The position numbers and the translations under genes are program-made. 64,000 bases of DNA. Origin: Paenibacillus sp. XY044. Lineage in GTDB: Bacteria > Bacillota > Bacilli > Paenibacillales > Paenibacillaceae. Where the stretch lies: contig NZ_NQMO01000015.1 of the NCBI RefSeq assembly GCF_002257645.1, positions 62,001 to 126,000 on the forward strand, written 5' to 3'. The stretch's first letter is position 1. Each line of letters starts with the position of its first letter. The notes beneath the pieces are model-generated. The model ran no database searches. It was not told the origin of the DNA and saw nothing but the letters and a program-made list of their open reading frames with translations. Of this stretch, positions 41,798-50,565 are shown one piece after another.

Positions 41798-42334
41798 GGC
41801 TTCGAAGTCTGAGGGCAGGCGCTCCGGGGCCCATACCTCTGGTGGGATCTTCTCCGACGCCCACATCTCTGATGGAATCGCTCCGAAGCCTCTTTGCAAG
41901 CCCGCTGCGCGTCCGGCTCATGCTTCCGACCGCTGTTGCTCGCGAATTTCCCGGATTAGACGATGATGTCGAAATTCGCTCACAGCTTATGCTTTCGATG
42001 CTAGCTTTCCTGCGGAAAGCTTTTAGGCGGCCGCTGCCGCTTCTCCAGCATGAATCCGGCCGCTCCGCTGAAATCGGAGAAGTGGAGGAGGCGAAGCCTG
42101 GCTTCGCCCATAGCCCTATTCCTGCCACCGCAACCCGGCAGGCAAGTCCCTATCTCAGCGAACGGCGAGGGCTCCGCAGGGAGCCTTCCGTGCACATAGA
42201 TCGACCCTGCGTGGCCATTCTCTCCCTCCATAACATAGACGGCGTACTCGGCATCGGATAGTATCCGGTTCAGACCTTACTTGAAATGCGGTCTCCCGCG
42301 ACGGATACGCCAATTGGCTGGACAGCCGTCTTCA
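41798..42334. repeat. non-coding, hairpin-rich stretch with imperfect ~29-base repeats
   Basis: No convincing gene. Near 41822-41885 a motif beginning CTCCG-g/a-(G/C)GCCCA followed by a CTCTG(A/G)TGG core occurs twice, and the first bases recur a third time (CTCCGAAGCC). Further on are several small hairpins: GCTTTCC-tgc-GGAAAGC near 42003-42019, GCGAAGCC-t-GGCTTCGC near 42092-42109 and GGCTCC..GGAGCC near 42170-42185. Open frames on both strands here have low-complexity, Arg/Pro/Ser-rich translations and no ribosome sites. It may be a dispersed intergenic repeat or the remains of a gene. Confidence 0.4.
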
Positions 42335-43288
42335 TTACCGGCCGCTTGCTTTCACCTGCCCAATTATCAGCACGACCTTGCCCTGGCCGTGCCCGCTGGC
42401 CAGCTCGCGGTGCGCCGCGGCGGCCTCTTCCAGCGGGAAGGTCCTACGGACGTGGACCTTCAGCATGCCCGCGGCGCATAGCTCCGCCAGCTCGGCCAGC
42501 CGTGCGGCCGAGCGCTGGCTGCGGATCATGCGGACGCCGAGCTCCTCTGCAAGCTCGCCGTCCGCGATCGTGCCGATGCGCTCCTTGTCCGGGACGAGGT
42601 CCACGGACACGCGGAGCGCATCTCTCCCGGCGGCGTCGAGGGCCGCATCGACACCGCCGGGAGCCAAGGCAAGGACCCGGTCGCCTAGGCCGGGGCCGTA
42701 GGCGACGGGGATGGCCCCCAGGGCGCGCAGGTAGTCGTGGTTCCGCTCGCTTGCGGTCCCGATGACCGTAGCGCCCAGGGCGCGGGCAAGCTGAACGGCC
42801 ATGGTGCCGACCCCGCCGGCGGCGCCATGGATCAGGACAGTGTCACCCTTGCCGACACGGAGCTCTTGAAGGGCGGTATGGGCCGTTTGCCCTGAAGCCG
42901 CGAGCGCCCCGGCCTCTGCCCATGGGATGCCCGGCGGTTTACGTGCGATTTGGCTGGCGGGAACGACGACGTATTCGGCGTAGCTGGCCAGCAGAGCCCA
43001 GCCGATCACGGCATCGCCGGCGGAGAAGTCCGCTACGTTGTCTCCGGCCTGCTCGATCGTTCCGGCGAAGTCATTGCCGAGAATTTGCGGAAACCGGATG
43101 CTTAGACCGGGCGGGACCCATCCGGTTTCCCGGACAGCCAGGTCGAACGGCTGAACGCCCGCTGCTTTTACACGCACTCTGACCTCATCGGGACCGGGTA
43201 TGGGGAGCGGCACTTCCGCCGTATGCAGTACGTCCGGCGGACCAAACATGCGGATTACCGCCGCGTTCATTTTTCGTTGTTCTGCCAT
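42335..43288 (-). CDS. zinc-independent NADP-dependent alcohol/quinone oxidoreductase (MDR family)
   Basis: A 317-residue medium-chain dehydrogenase/reductase of the quinone-oxidoreductase subgroup. It has the GroES-like N-terminal fold with LGNDFAGTIEQAG and the Rossmann signature LIHGAAGGVGTMAVQLARALGATVIGTAS. The zinc-binding cysteines of alcohol dehydrogenases are absent. It probably reduces quinones or enones with NADPH. I chose the internal ATG at 43288, because AAAGGA abuts the upstream ATG (43300). It is divergent from a LysR regulator that probably controls it. No clear terminator follows within the hairpin-rich gap. Confidence 0.9.
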   Translation of the reverse strand: MAEQRKMNAAVIRMFGPPDVLHTAEVPLPIPGPDEVRVRVKAAGVQPFDLAVRETGWVPPGLSIRFPQILGNDFAGTIEQAGDNVADFSAGDAVIGWALLASYAEYVVVPASQIARKPPGIPWAEAGALAASGQTAHTALQELRVGKGDTVLIHGAAGGVGTMAVQLARALGATVIGTASERNHDYLRALGAIPVAYGPGLGDRVLALAPGGVDAALDAAGRDALRVSVDLVPDKERIGTIADGELAEELGVRMIRSQRSAARLAELAELCAAGMLKVHVRRTFPLEEAAAAHRELASGHGQGKVVLIIGQVKASGR

Positions 43289-43399
43289 GACATGGATCAT
43301 CCTTTCGGTATTTGAATATGGTTAAATCCGGAGCTTTTTATTTCATGGCTGCCGGTGGTGAGCTTGTGCGGCCTGATTTTTGCTATCGCCCTCGGCCTG

Positions 43400-43426
43400 T
43401 ATTTATTCTATAATCGATCATAAATA
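43400..43426. promoter_or_regulatory. dyad in the LysR/oxidoreductase divergent region
   Basis: TATTTAT-13-ATAAATA, with T and A at its centre (ATAATCGAT). The AT-rich dyad in the 197-base divergent gap is a candidate LysR box, where both promoters could be controlled. Confidence 0.4.
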
Positions 43427-43485
43427 ATAAAAAATATATATAATGTTATTTATTAATAGCTTTGAGTATATAAGGAGGGATTTCG

Positions 43486-44352
43486 ATGGAGCTGCTGCAG
43501 CTTCAATATTTTCGCAAAGTCGCCGAGCTTGAGCATATAACCCGTGCGGCGGAGGAGCTGCGCATTGCCCAGCCTGCCCTCAGCAAGACGATTTCGCGGC
43601 TGGAAGAGGACCTGGGCGTGCCGCTGTTTGACCGGAAAGGGCGGAAGATTAGGCTCAATGCTTTTGGCCGGGCCTATTTGCGCAAGGTGGAGACCGCACT
43701 GAACGCTCTGGAAGACGGAAGGAGAGAACTCGAGGATCTGGCGGGAGCGGAGAAGGGCAGGGTGAGCCTGGCGACGACCACACATAAGTGTTTCTCCGAT
43801 CGGATCGGAGATTTTCTGGCGATGCATCCGGAAATCCGGCTGCAAATTTCCCAGGCGGGAGAGCAGGAGAAGCGGGATAAGCTGCAAAGCGGAGAGCTGG
43901 ATTTGTGCATCACGTTCCCTCCGATCGAGGAGCCGGGCATCGAGGGAATTTCATTTTTGATGGAGGATATTTTGCTGGCGGTGCCTTCATCGCACCGGTT
44001 TGCGGGTCGCAGCAGCATCCGGTTAAGCGAAGCGGCGGGGGAAGCTTTTATTTGCATTCAGAGCGGCAATCCGTTCCGGAAAATGACGGATCAGTTTTGC
44101 AGGCAGGCCGGGTTTGAGCCGGATATCGTGTGCGAGGTGGATGAGCATTCGGCCGTTGGCCATTTTATCCGGGCGGGGGTAGGCATCGCCTTTTTCCCTG
44201 AAACGCTCGTGGATCGCATAGGCTTTCCGTTTCATGTGCTGCGGATTGAGGAACCGGTCTGCCGGCGAACGTACCAAATCGCATGGCAAAAGGACCGCTA
44301 TTTATCCCAGGCTGCGCGCGAATTCCGGGATTTCCTGGTCCAGAGCTTTTAG
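43486..44352 (+). CDS. LysR family transcriptional regulator
   Basis: A 288-residue regulator. The N-terminal winged helix-turn-helix is LQYFRKVAELEHITRAAEELRIAQPALSKTI, with the conserved RLEEDLGVPLFDR. A periplasmic-binding-like effector domain (about 90-288) follows. It is transcribed away from an MDR oxidoreductase, the classic arrangement for a LysR regulator and its target. AAGGAGGG precedes the ATG. Effector unknown; an electrophile or quinone is plausible from the target. Confidence 0.92.
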   Translation: MELLQLQYFRKVAELEHITRAAEELRIAQPALSKTISRLEEDLGVPLFDRKGRKIRLNAFGRAYLRKVETALNALEDGRRELEDLAGAEKGRVSLATTTHKCFSDRIGDFLAMHPEIRLQISQAGEQEKRDKLQSGELDLCITFPPIEEPGIEGISFLMEDILLAVPSSHRFAGRSSIRLSEAAGEAFICIQSGNPFRKMTDQFCRQAGFEPDIVCEVDEHSAVGHFIRAGVGIAFFPETLVDRIGFPFHVLRIEEPVCRRTYQIAWQKDRYLSQAAREFRDFLVQSF

Positions 44353-44437
44353 GGTATGCCGGGTTTCTGCATGACAAACAAAAAACCGCCCAAGGAGCGG
44401 CCTACTGCCGTATCACCTTGGACGGATATCCTCAGTT

Positions 44438-44471
44438 GGGCCGGCCGGGAGTCTTCCGGTGGCCCTTTTTT
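44438..44471. terminator. terminator between LysR gene and trpS
   Basis: GGGCCgGCCGG-gagtctt-CCGGtGGCCC followed by six T on the plus strand. It ends the LysR transcript; use for trpS on the other strand is uncertain. Confidence 0.7.
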
Positions 44472-44480
44472 ACGTGAAAT

Positions 44481-45494
44481 TTATGTCCGGGAAAAATAGT
44501 TGATGCCCATGGCCTCCCGAACTTCGCCCATCGTTTGGCGCGCGGCCTCGCGGGCTTTTGCGGTACCGGCCATCAAGATGTCGTCGATGTCGCCCGAACG
44601 TTGTTCATACTGTGCGCGGCGCTCGCGGATCGGCTCCAGCACCTCTTCGATCGCATCGGTGATTTTGGACTTACAGGCTGCGCAGCCGAGCGCGCCCCGG
44701 GTGCACATGTCGTGTATATTGCCGCTGTCCTCCGGGCGAAAAATCTGATGATACCCGTAAATCGTGCAAACCTCCGGATGGCCGGGATCCGTTTTGTGCA
44801 CGCGCTCCGGATCGGTGGGGGCCTTGCGAATCCGGCTGCGGACCTCGTCCGTGGTGGAATCCAGGGAGATGGCGTTGCCGAGGCTTTTGCTCATTTTACT
44901 CGAACCGTCGAGTCCGTCCAGCCGCTCACCCACGATGATTTGCGGCTCCACCAGGACGGGGGCGTACAGTTCGTTAAAGCGGCGCACAATTCTGCGCGTC
45001 TGCTCGATATGGGGAATCTGGTCCTCGCCGGCGGGAACCAAGGTGGCTTTGCAGAAGGTGATGTCTGCCGCTTGGCTGACCGGGTAACCGAGGAAGCCGT
45101 AATATAGATCCTCGTATCCGCGCTCGGCCGCCTCGCTCTTGATCGTCGGGTTGTGACGAAGCGAGCTGACCGACACGAACATCGAGTAAAACACCGTCAG
45201 CTCGGCGATCTCGGGGATCATCGACTGCACGAACAGCGTTGCACGCTCAGGGTCAATGCCTACGGACAAATAATCCAGCGCCACCTGGCGCACGCTTCCG
45301 GCCAGCATTTCCGGTGTATGAAAATGGGTGGTCAGCGCCTGCACGTCCGCCAGCATGATATAGGTTTCGTACTGCTGCTGAAGCTGCACCCGGTTCTTCA
45401 GGCTGCCGACGTAATGGCCGAGATGCAGCTTGCCGGTCGTCCGGTCTCCGGTAAGGACAATGTCCTTGGGGTTTGTGTTTTTCGAATGTGTCAT
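44481..45494 (-). CDS. trpS: tryptophanyl-tRNA synthetase
   Basis: Charges tRNA-Trp with tryptophan using ATP. The 337-residue class I synthetase has the HIGH-type motif as GKLHLGHYVGSLKN and the KMSKS loop in DGSSKMSKSLGNAI; the tryptophan-binding pocket region includes LVPAGEDQIPHIE. Length is typical. The ATG follows AGGAGG by seven bases. Upstream are a Trp-specific T-box leader and, between T-box terminator and trpS, a short reading frame with three consecutive Trp codons that runs out of frame into trpS. Expression should therefore answer to uncharged tRNA-Trp. Confidence 0.95.
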   Translation of the reverse strand: MTHSKNTNPKDIVLTGDRTTGKLHLGHYVGSLKNRVQLQQQYETYIMLADVQALTTHFHTPEMLAGSVRQVALDYLSVGIDPERATLFVQSMIPEIAELTVFYSMFVSVSSLRHNPTIKSEAAERGYEDLYYGFLGYPVSQAADITFCKATLVPAGEDQIPHIEQTRRIVRRFNELYAPVLVEPQIIVGERLDGLDGSSKMSKSLGNAISLDSTTDEVRSRIRKAPTDPERVHKTDPGHPEVCTIYGYHQIFRPEDSGNIHDMCTRGALGCAACKSKITDAIEEVLEPIRERRAQYEQRSGDIDDILMAGTAKAREAARQTMGEVREAMGINYFSRT

Positions 45495-45597
45495 CGTTAT
45501 TCCTCCTGAATTTACTTTTGTTTGTGTACCAAACTGTACATACCATCATTCCTTGTAACCCGGCTTTCCCGGGCCGCCACCACCAGCCATCATCCAT
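45253..45597 (-). CDS. putative Trp-rich leader peptide frame upstream of trpS
   Basis: ATG 45597 lies eight bases after a perfect AAGGAGG (about 45606-45613). The product begins MDDGWWWRPGKAG, with three consecutive UGG codons at positions 5-7 and a fourth Trp at 23. The frame crosses the trpS ribosome site and start in another frame and stops at 45253; the part inside trpS is probably meaningless as protein. The layout recalls the rtpLP leader of anti-TRAP in B. subtilis. Whether it is translated is unproven; GGT-rich DNA could produce WWW by chance. Confidence 0.45.
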   Translation of the reverse strand: MDDGWWWRPGKAGLQGMMVCTVWYTNKSKFRRNNDDTFEKHKPQGHCPYRRPDDRQAASRPLRRQPEEPGAASAAVRNLYHAGGRAGADHPFSYTGNAGRKRAPGGAGLFVRRH

Positions 45598-45752
45598 GGC
45601 CATCACCTCCTTCAGTACTGCAGTTTTGTTTGGTTGATCGGGCAGAAGGACCGGCGATAGACGCCTATGCCATGCTTGGGAAGGGCTTCAAGCTCATGCC
45701 CCTTTAGTTCAAGCCTCAAGACAAGCCCCAGTCCATATGCGCATTGAACACC

Positions 45753-45822
45753 AAAAAAGCCCCGTCCTTGGGATCCCCATGCTGGAATTATTCCAGACGG
45801 AGATCTATCCAAGGACGGGGCT
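45753..45822 (-). terminator. T-box-regulated terminator
   Basis: CCAAGGACGGGGCT on the plus strand is the complement of AGCCCCGTCCTTGG, giving a 14-bp stem with a long loop, then a run of six T on the minus strand. This is the conditional terminator of the trpS leader. Confidence 0.85.
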
Positions 45823-46117
45823 CTAGCCCGCGGTGCCACCTTGATTGGCCGCCATCCTCTGGGGATGCAGCCCTGCTCAACAGGTACGGATTCCGGCAGC
45901 TAAATGAAACTGCGCATGCCTTCCTCGATACCCTGCCCCGGTTAACGGTGGGGACCTGCCGCCCATCCTACTGTCCGCTTCTTTGGGAAGCGTTCTTGTT
46001 CAGACGGGGCACTCCGAAGCCCACTTCCGCGCGCGCCGCCACCGGCTTGCACCACCCGCCGGCTCTCTGTAAGGCTGCATTCGCGCGTACTCTTCTTCAT
46101 CATCGTGAAAATGGATT
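45753..46117 (-). ncRNA. T-box leader (tryptophan type) of trpS
   Basis: Read on the minus strand. The T-box sequence AAGGTGGCACCGCGG (45828-45842) precedes a strong terminator, AGCCCCGTCCTTGG pairing with CCAAGGACGGGGCT (45758-45822), followed by a T run. Stem I shows the ACAGAGAGCCGG..GGTG..CCGGTGG apical motif (near 46040-46072) and a UGG specifier in GGAAG-UGG-GCUUC (46021-46023). Uncharged tRNA-Trp would bind the specifier and T-box, form the antiterminator and let trpS be transcribed. The 5' end is estimated from a TACAAT -10 box at 46124-46129. Confidence 0.88.
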
Positions 46118-46369
46118 TGGAATATTGTAGCTCATTTTTCCGCGGAAAGAAAGAGGTATTTGCAGCTATTCCGCCGCCGCGACCCTCCAGGAACACTGCC
46201 ATAAAATTTTGCTGGCAACCCGCCGAAAATAAATTACACTAGGACTAATCGCCCATGGGCCTGTCTACCGGGGCATATCTTACAATCGCGAATGATTGTC
46301 GTAGAAACGCACATACTTCCCCATTTTTATTGTTGGTATATTGAAAGAAAGCCGGAGGTGTTATGACTG

Positions 46370-48178
46370 ATGAAGCGGGGGATCCGCAATCCGTTGGCGA
46401 GAATGAACGTCAGGCAGCAGATGATCCTGCTGTTTCTGGTTCTCGTCATTCCCGTGTTTATTCTGAACGGGTACGGTAACAACAGGGCGGGCCAGATTTT
46501 AAAACGCCATGTGACCAATGCTTATATAGAGCTGAACAAGCAAAATTTCAAACTGATCAGCCGCGATATTGAAACCGTTAACAAGGTGACGGCGACGGTG
46601 TTTCAGAATTCGGTGGTCCAGCAGCTGGACACGACGGGGAAGGACACGGTGCTGGAACGGGTGAAAATCTACGAGAGGCTGGAACGAATGCTGAGCTCGT
46701 ACTCGCAGGAGACCGATGAGCGGGAGCCGCTGTACTATTCGCTGTACGTCTACGATCCCGGCAACCATTACTTTTTTGCCCCTTATTATCCGGAGTCCAA
46801 AAAATCTGGGGTCTATTTCTTTTCGAGCGAGGCCGAGAAGCCGGAATGGTTTGACGAGGCGGTAGCCCGCAAAGGGAACGGCTATTTGCGGCTTACCGAT
46901 CATTTATCCCCGCCGGCCAAGGGCAAGTACGACCAGAAGACGCTTGGCTATGTCCGTGCGATCAATAACATTGATCAGGGCGGTACCATCGGCGTGCTGA
47001 TGGTAACGAACGTCGACGCGCGGATCGGCGAATCGCTGAAGACCGTGTCGCTGCCGGAGGGCGAGCTGTATTTTACCGATTGGAATAATCATATCTTGAC
47101 CTCCACCCAGCCGAATGCCGAGGGCGTGCTCAGCCTTCCTCCGGAAGTGGAGCCGGGGAACTCGCCCATGGGCGTCAAGGACGTCATTACCAAGGATTTT
47201 ATCTATGTCGTGGATTATAACTACGTGCTCCAGCAGAAGCTGGTGTACAAAGTGCCGGTCAAAGCGCTTCTGCAGCAGCAGGACGAAATGAAGCATGTCA
47301 TCCAGATCATCTCGGTCGCTTATTTTGCCGCCGGCCTGATCATCATTTTATATTTCTGGCGGTCCCTAATGACCCCGCTGCAGAAGCTGGTCACCTTCGT
47401 CCGGCGGTATGAGCCGGGGAATGCCGTACCTGAGACGCCGCAACGGAGGCGGAACGACGAGGTCAGCGTGCTGATCTCCACAATCTACGAAATGGCCCGG
47501 CGCCTGAACGATCTCATTCATTACAAATACGATATGGATTTAAAGCAAAAGGAAGCGCAGCTGTCGCTGTTGTACCAGCAAATCAACCCGCATTTGCTGT
47601 ACAACACGCTGGAGAGCATCTATTGGAAGAGCAAGATGGAAGGCAACCACGTGTCGGCCGAGATGATCAAGGACCTTTCCAAGCTGATGAAAATCAGCCT
47701 GAGCCGGGGGAGGGAGCTGATTACGCTTGGGGAGGAGCTGGAGCATGCGACCGCCTATATCAAGCTGCAGCAGAACCGCTACGATTATGCGTTCCATGTG
47801 GGCATCGACGTCCCGGAATCGCTGTACTCGGTCAGCATTCCCAAAATTACGCTTCAGCCCTTGATCGAAAACGGAATCATTCATGGCATTAAAAATATGG
47901 GTGAGGATGGCGAGATCCGCATCGAAGCGGAGACGTCCGGAGGCATCCTGCGCATCCGCATTTCCGATAACGGCTACAAACCGGTGGACATCGAAGCCAT
48001 CAACCGGACTTTAAGCAATGAAACAGACGATCCTGCGGCCGGTTATGGGGTCCGGAACATCCATCAACGGATTCAGCTTCACTATGGGAAGGAGTACGGC
48101 CTTGTCTACAGTGCCCGCCCGGGCGGAGGCACGCTGGTGACGATCACGCTTCCCGCCGAAACGACAGGCGGTTCATGA
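46370..48178 (+). CDS. YesM-type sensor histidine kinase (cluster 2)
   Basis: A 602-residue membrane kinase. Hydrophobic segments near residues 14-30 (MILLFLVLVIPVFILNG) and 322-340 flank an extracellular Cache-like sensor. HAMP follows, then the kinase core with His in QQINPHLLYNTLESI. The ATP-binding part has QPLIENGIIHGIKNMGEDG. Its G1 box reads ISDNGYKP, where the usual DNGxG glycine is missing; the distal GYGVRNIHQR is intact. It is probably co-transcribed with the AraC-type regulator at 48221 and serves the second sugar transporter. Confidence 0.92.
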   Translation: MKRGIRNPLARMNVRQQMILLFLVLVIPVFILNGYGNNRAGQILKRHVTNAYIELNKQNFKLISRDIETVNKVTATVFQNSVVQQLDTTGKDTVLERVKIYERLERMLSSYSQETDEREPLYYSLYVYDPGNHYFFAPYYPESKKSGVYFFSSEAEKPEWFDEAVARKGNGYLRLTDHLSPPAKGKYDQKTLGYVRAINNIDQGGTIGVLMVTNVDARIGESLKTVSLPEGELYFTDWNNHILTSTQPNAEGVLSLPPEVEPGNSPMGVKDVITKDFIYVVDYNYVLQQKLVYKVPVKALLQQQDEMKHVIQIISVAYFAAGLIIILYFWRSLMTPLQKLVTFVRRYEPGNAVPETPQRRRNDEVSVLISTIYEMARRLNDLIHYKYDMDLKQKEAQLSLLYQQINPHLLYNTLESIYWKSKMEGNHVSAEMIKDLSKLMKISLSRGRELITLGEELEHATAYIKLQQNRYDYAFHVGIDVPESLYSVSIPKITLQPLIENGIIHGIKNMGEDGEIRIEAETSGGILRIRISDNGYKPVDIEAINRTLSNETDDPAAGYGVRNIHQRIQLHYGKEYGLVYSARPGGGTLVTITLPAETTGGS

Positions 48179-48220
48179 CAAACAAGGTATAAACAAAGGT
48201 ACATACAAGGGGGAGCATCC

Positions 48221-49546
48221 ATGTTCAATATTTTGGTCGTCGACGACGAGCCGCTCATCTGCAAGGGATTGGCCGGGCTGTTGAGCGCATCGGGCCTCGA
48301 CATCGGTCAAGTCTACACGGCGGGCAGCGGCCATGAGGCGCTTGATATCGTCCGGATGGAGGAGGTCGACCTGCTCATCACCGACATTCAGATGGGCGAG
48401 ATGAACGGAATCGAGCTGATGCACCAGGCGAAAATCATCAAGCCGTGGGTGCAGACGATTATTATTTCAGCACATGAAACGTTCCAGTACGCGCAAAGCG
48501 CGATCCGGCTCGGTGCTAAGGACTATTTGCTCAAGCCGCTGAACAGCGAGCAGTTTCTGGACACCGTCGGCAGCGTGCTGCTCAAAATAGATAAACGAAT
48601 GCCGCAGGTGAGCGAGCTTTTGACCGTGACCCATGAAGATTTTCGGATGGAGGAGCCCCAGCCCCGCAAGAACGAGCTTCTGAACCGGCTGCTGTCGGAA
48701 GAAGCGGGCCACGAATCCGGGGAAGCGGAGACCAACGGTGAATATCGGTCGCTTGGGCTGAAAGGGCCGTATTTTGCCGTCATCAAAATGAGGCTAGACC
48801 TTTCTTCCGGCAGTGCGTCCTATACCGAGAAAGATCGGAGACTGCTCCAATACGCCTCGCTGAATATCGTGAAGGAGCTGCTTGATCAGGAATGGGATGC
48901 GGTCCTATTCTACTCACCGGATCATGACATCCATGCGATTATCCAGTGGAGCGAAGCGACGAATGCCGAAACGGGTGAGAACAAGCTCAGCCAGCTCGAA
49001 ATGGCCGGCCGCAGCATGTATCATCATATCCACAAATATTTGAGGCTGGAATGCACGGTCGCTATCAGCCAGATCCTGAAGGGTATTCCTTTTCTTTCCA
49101 CGCTTGGCCGCCAAGCCGATAAGGCGATGCTGTGGAGCCGGCACTACCCGGACTACCATGTGTTTTATTATGGAGATTTCAATTGGCATAATTACGCCGA
49201 AGACCCGTCCGCGGAAGAGCTGTCGACGCAGAGCAACCGGATCGTGGAGAGCACGAAGCGCTATATCGAAGAGAACTACAGCCAGAAGGGGCTGACCATT
49301 CATGAGGTGGCGAAGAAGAATCATGTCAGTCCGAACTATTTGAGCTACCTGTTTAAGAAAATTACCGGGCATAACCTGTGGGAGTACGTCATCAAGCTGC
49401 GGATGGAGGAGAGCCGCCACCTGCTTCAGAACACGGACCTGCGCCGCTATGAAATCGCCGAGCGGGTGGGATACGAATCGCCGGAGCATTTCAGCAAAAT
49501 ATTCAAAAAGTATTTCGGCATGAGCCCGAGCGAGATGAAGAAGTAA
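48221..49546 (+). CDS. YesN-type response regulator, REC + AraC domain (cluster 2)
   Basis: A 441-residue response regulator. The receiver (residues 1-120) has VVDDEPLI, the acceptor Asp in DLLITDIQMGEMNG and Lys in YLLKPL. The C-terminal AraC double helix-turn-helix is LTIHEVAKKNHVSPNYLSYL followed by YEIAERVGYESPEHFSKIFKK. It begins 42 bases after the kinase with AAGGGGGAG ahead of the ATG. The expected target is the adjacent permease-permease-SBP set, transcribed in the same direction. Confidence 0.93.
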   Translation: MFNILVVDDEPLICKGLAGLLSASGLDIGQVYTAGSGHEALDIVRMEEVDLLITDIQMGEMNGIELMHQAKIIKPWVQTIIISAHETFQYAQSAIRLGAKDYLLKPLNSEQFLDTVGSVLLKIDKRMPQVSELLTVTHEDFRMEEPQPRKNELLNRLLSEEAGHESGEAETNGEYRSLGLKGPYFAVIKMRLDLSSGSASYTEKDRRLLQYASLNIVKELLDQEWDAVLFYSPDHDIHAIIQWSEATNAETGENKLSQLEMAGRSMYHHIHKYLRLECTVAISQILKGIPFLSTLGRQADKAMLWSRHYPDYHVFYYGDFNWHNYAEDPSAEELSTQSNRIVESTKRYIEENYSQKGLTIHEVAKKNHVSPNYLSYLFKKITGHNLWEYVIKLRMEESRHLLQNTDLRRYEIAERVGYESPEHFSKIFKKYFGMSPSEMKK

Positions 49547-49641
49547 GAACAGCCATCATTTCCATAGAACTAGACATGTGCGCGGGCAGCCCGTTTTTCT
49601 ACAATGATCCTTAAGAGACATTAGAGGAAAGAGGGAGACAG

Positions 49642-50565
49642 ATGGGGGAACCCGCTACAGCCATGTTGAAGCCGGAAGCGAAGAGCGAGCCGGCGGGCAG
49701 ACGAACGAGCAGGTGGAAAAAGCATCTTTGGGGATACCTGTTCATCCTGCCGGCCATTGTCATTTTCATTTTGTTTTTGTGGGTGCCGATTATCAAAGGA
49801 GCGGTGTACAGCTTCTTTACGATTGATTTCGTCAAAGGCAACACCTTTGTCGGTTTCGATAATTACGCCAGGGTGCTGCACGACCCCGATGTGTGGACAG
49901 CCGTTAAAAATACGCTGTATTACATGTTTTTAACGGTCATCATCGGCTTCTGGGTGCCGATTGTGGCGTCGATTGCGATTTCGGAGCTGCGGTTTTTTCA
50001 GGGCTTTGCCCGGATTGCCGCTTACCTGCCGTTTGTCGTGCCGGGCGTGGTGCTGTACGGCATGTGGCGGTGGATGTATGACCCGGTCGGTCCGATCAAT
50101 GGGCTGCTCAGCAGCTTCGGTGTGGAACCAGTGTCCTTTATCTCCGACGGGCGCTGGTCCATGATCTCGATCGTGTTCATGGAGACGTGGCAGCAGTTCG
50201 GATCCGCGATGCTGATCTATTTGGCCGGCGTGCTCAGCATTCCGAGAGACTGGTATGAAGCCGCCGAGATCGACGGGGCCGGCGTATGGAACCGGATCCG
50301 GTATATTACGATCCCTTCTATTCGGAATCTGATTGTGCTGATGTTTATCCTGCAAATCATCGGGACGTCCCAAGCCTACCAATCCCAGCTCGCCCTGCTG
50401 GACGGGGGACCGAACAACACGACGCTGACGTATGCGCTGCTTATCGTGAAGTACGCGTTCAACCAGCTGGATTACGGCTCGGCGACGGCGCTGGGCATGC
50501 TGATGTTTATCGTTCTCAGCCTGCTCGGACTGCTTCAATTCAAGATGAACAAGGAGGATTACTAG
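49642..50565 (+). CDS. sugar ABC transporter permease, MalF type (cluster 2)
   Basis: A 307-residue permease with six predicted membrane helices and the EAA loop YEAAEIDGAGVWNRIRYITI. The 30-residue N-terminal tail is soluble. It is adjacent to the MalG-type gene, which starts at the base after its stop. A weak GCGGG/CCCG hairpin with TTTTT (near 49577-49597) lies upstream, before the GAGGGAG ribosome site. Like cluster 1, it has no cognate ATPase in the cluster. Substrate unknown. Confidence 0.93.
   Translation: MGEPATAMLKPEAKSEPAGRRTSRWKKHLWGYLFILPAIVIFILFLWVPIIKGAVYSFFTIDFVKGNTFVGFDNYARVLHDPDVWTAVKNTLYYMFLTVIIGFWVPIVASIAISELRFFQGFARIAAYLPFVVPGVVLYGMWRWMYDPVGPINGLLSSFGVEPVSFISDGRWSMISIVFMETWQQFGSAMLIYLAGVLSIPRDWYEAAEIDGAGVWNRIRYITIPSIRNLIVLMFILQIIGTSQAYQSQLALLDGGPNNTTLTYALLIVKYAFNQLDYGSATALGMLMFIVLSLLGLLQFKMNKEDY

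Noticed and set aside
41508..42261. Plus-strand frames of 152 and 156 codons overlapping and following the SGNH hydrolase gene
   Set aside because: Arg/Pro/Ser-rich, no ribosome sites, and they cross the terminator at 41756-41797.
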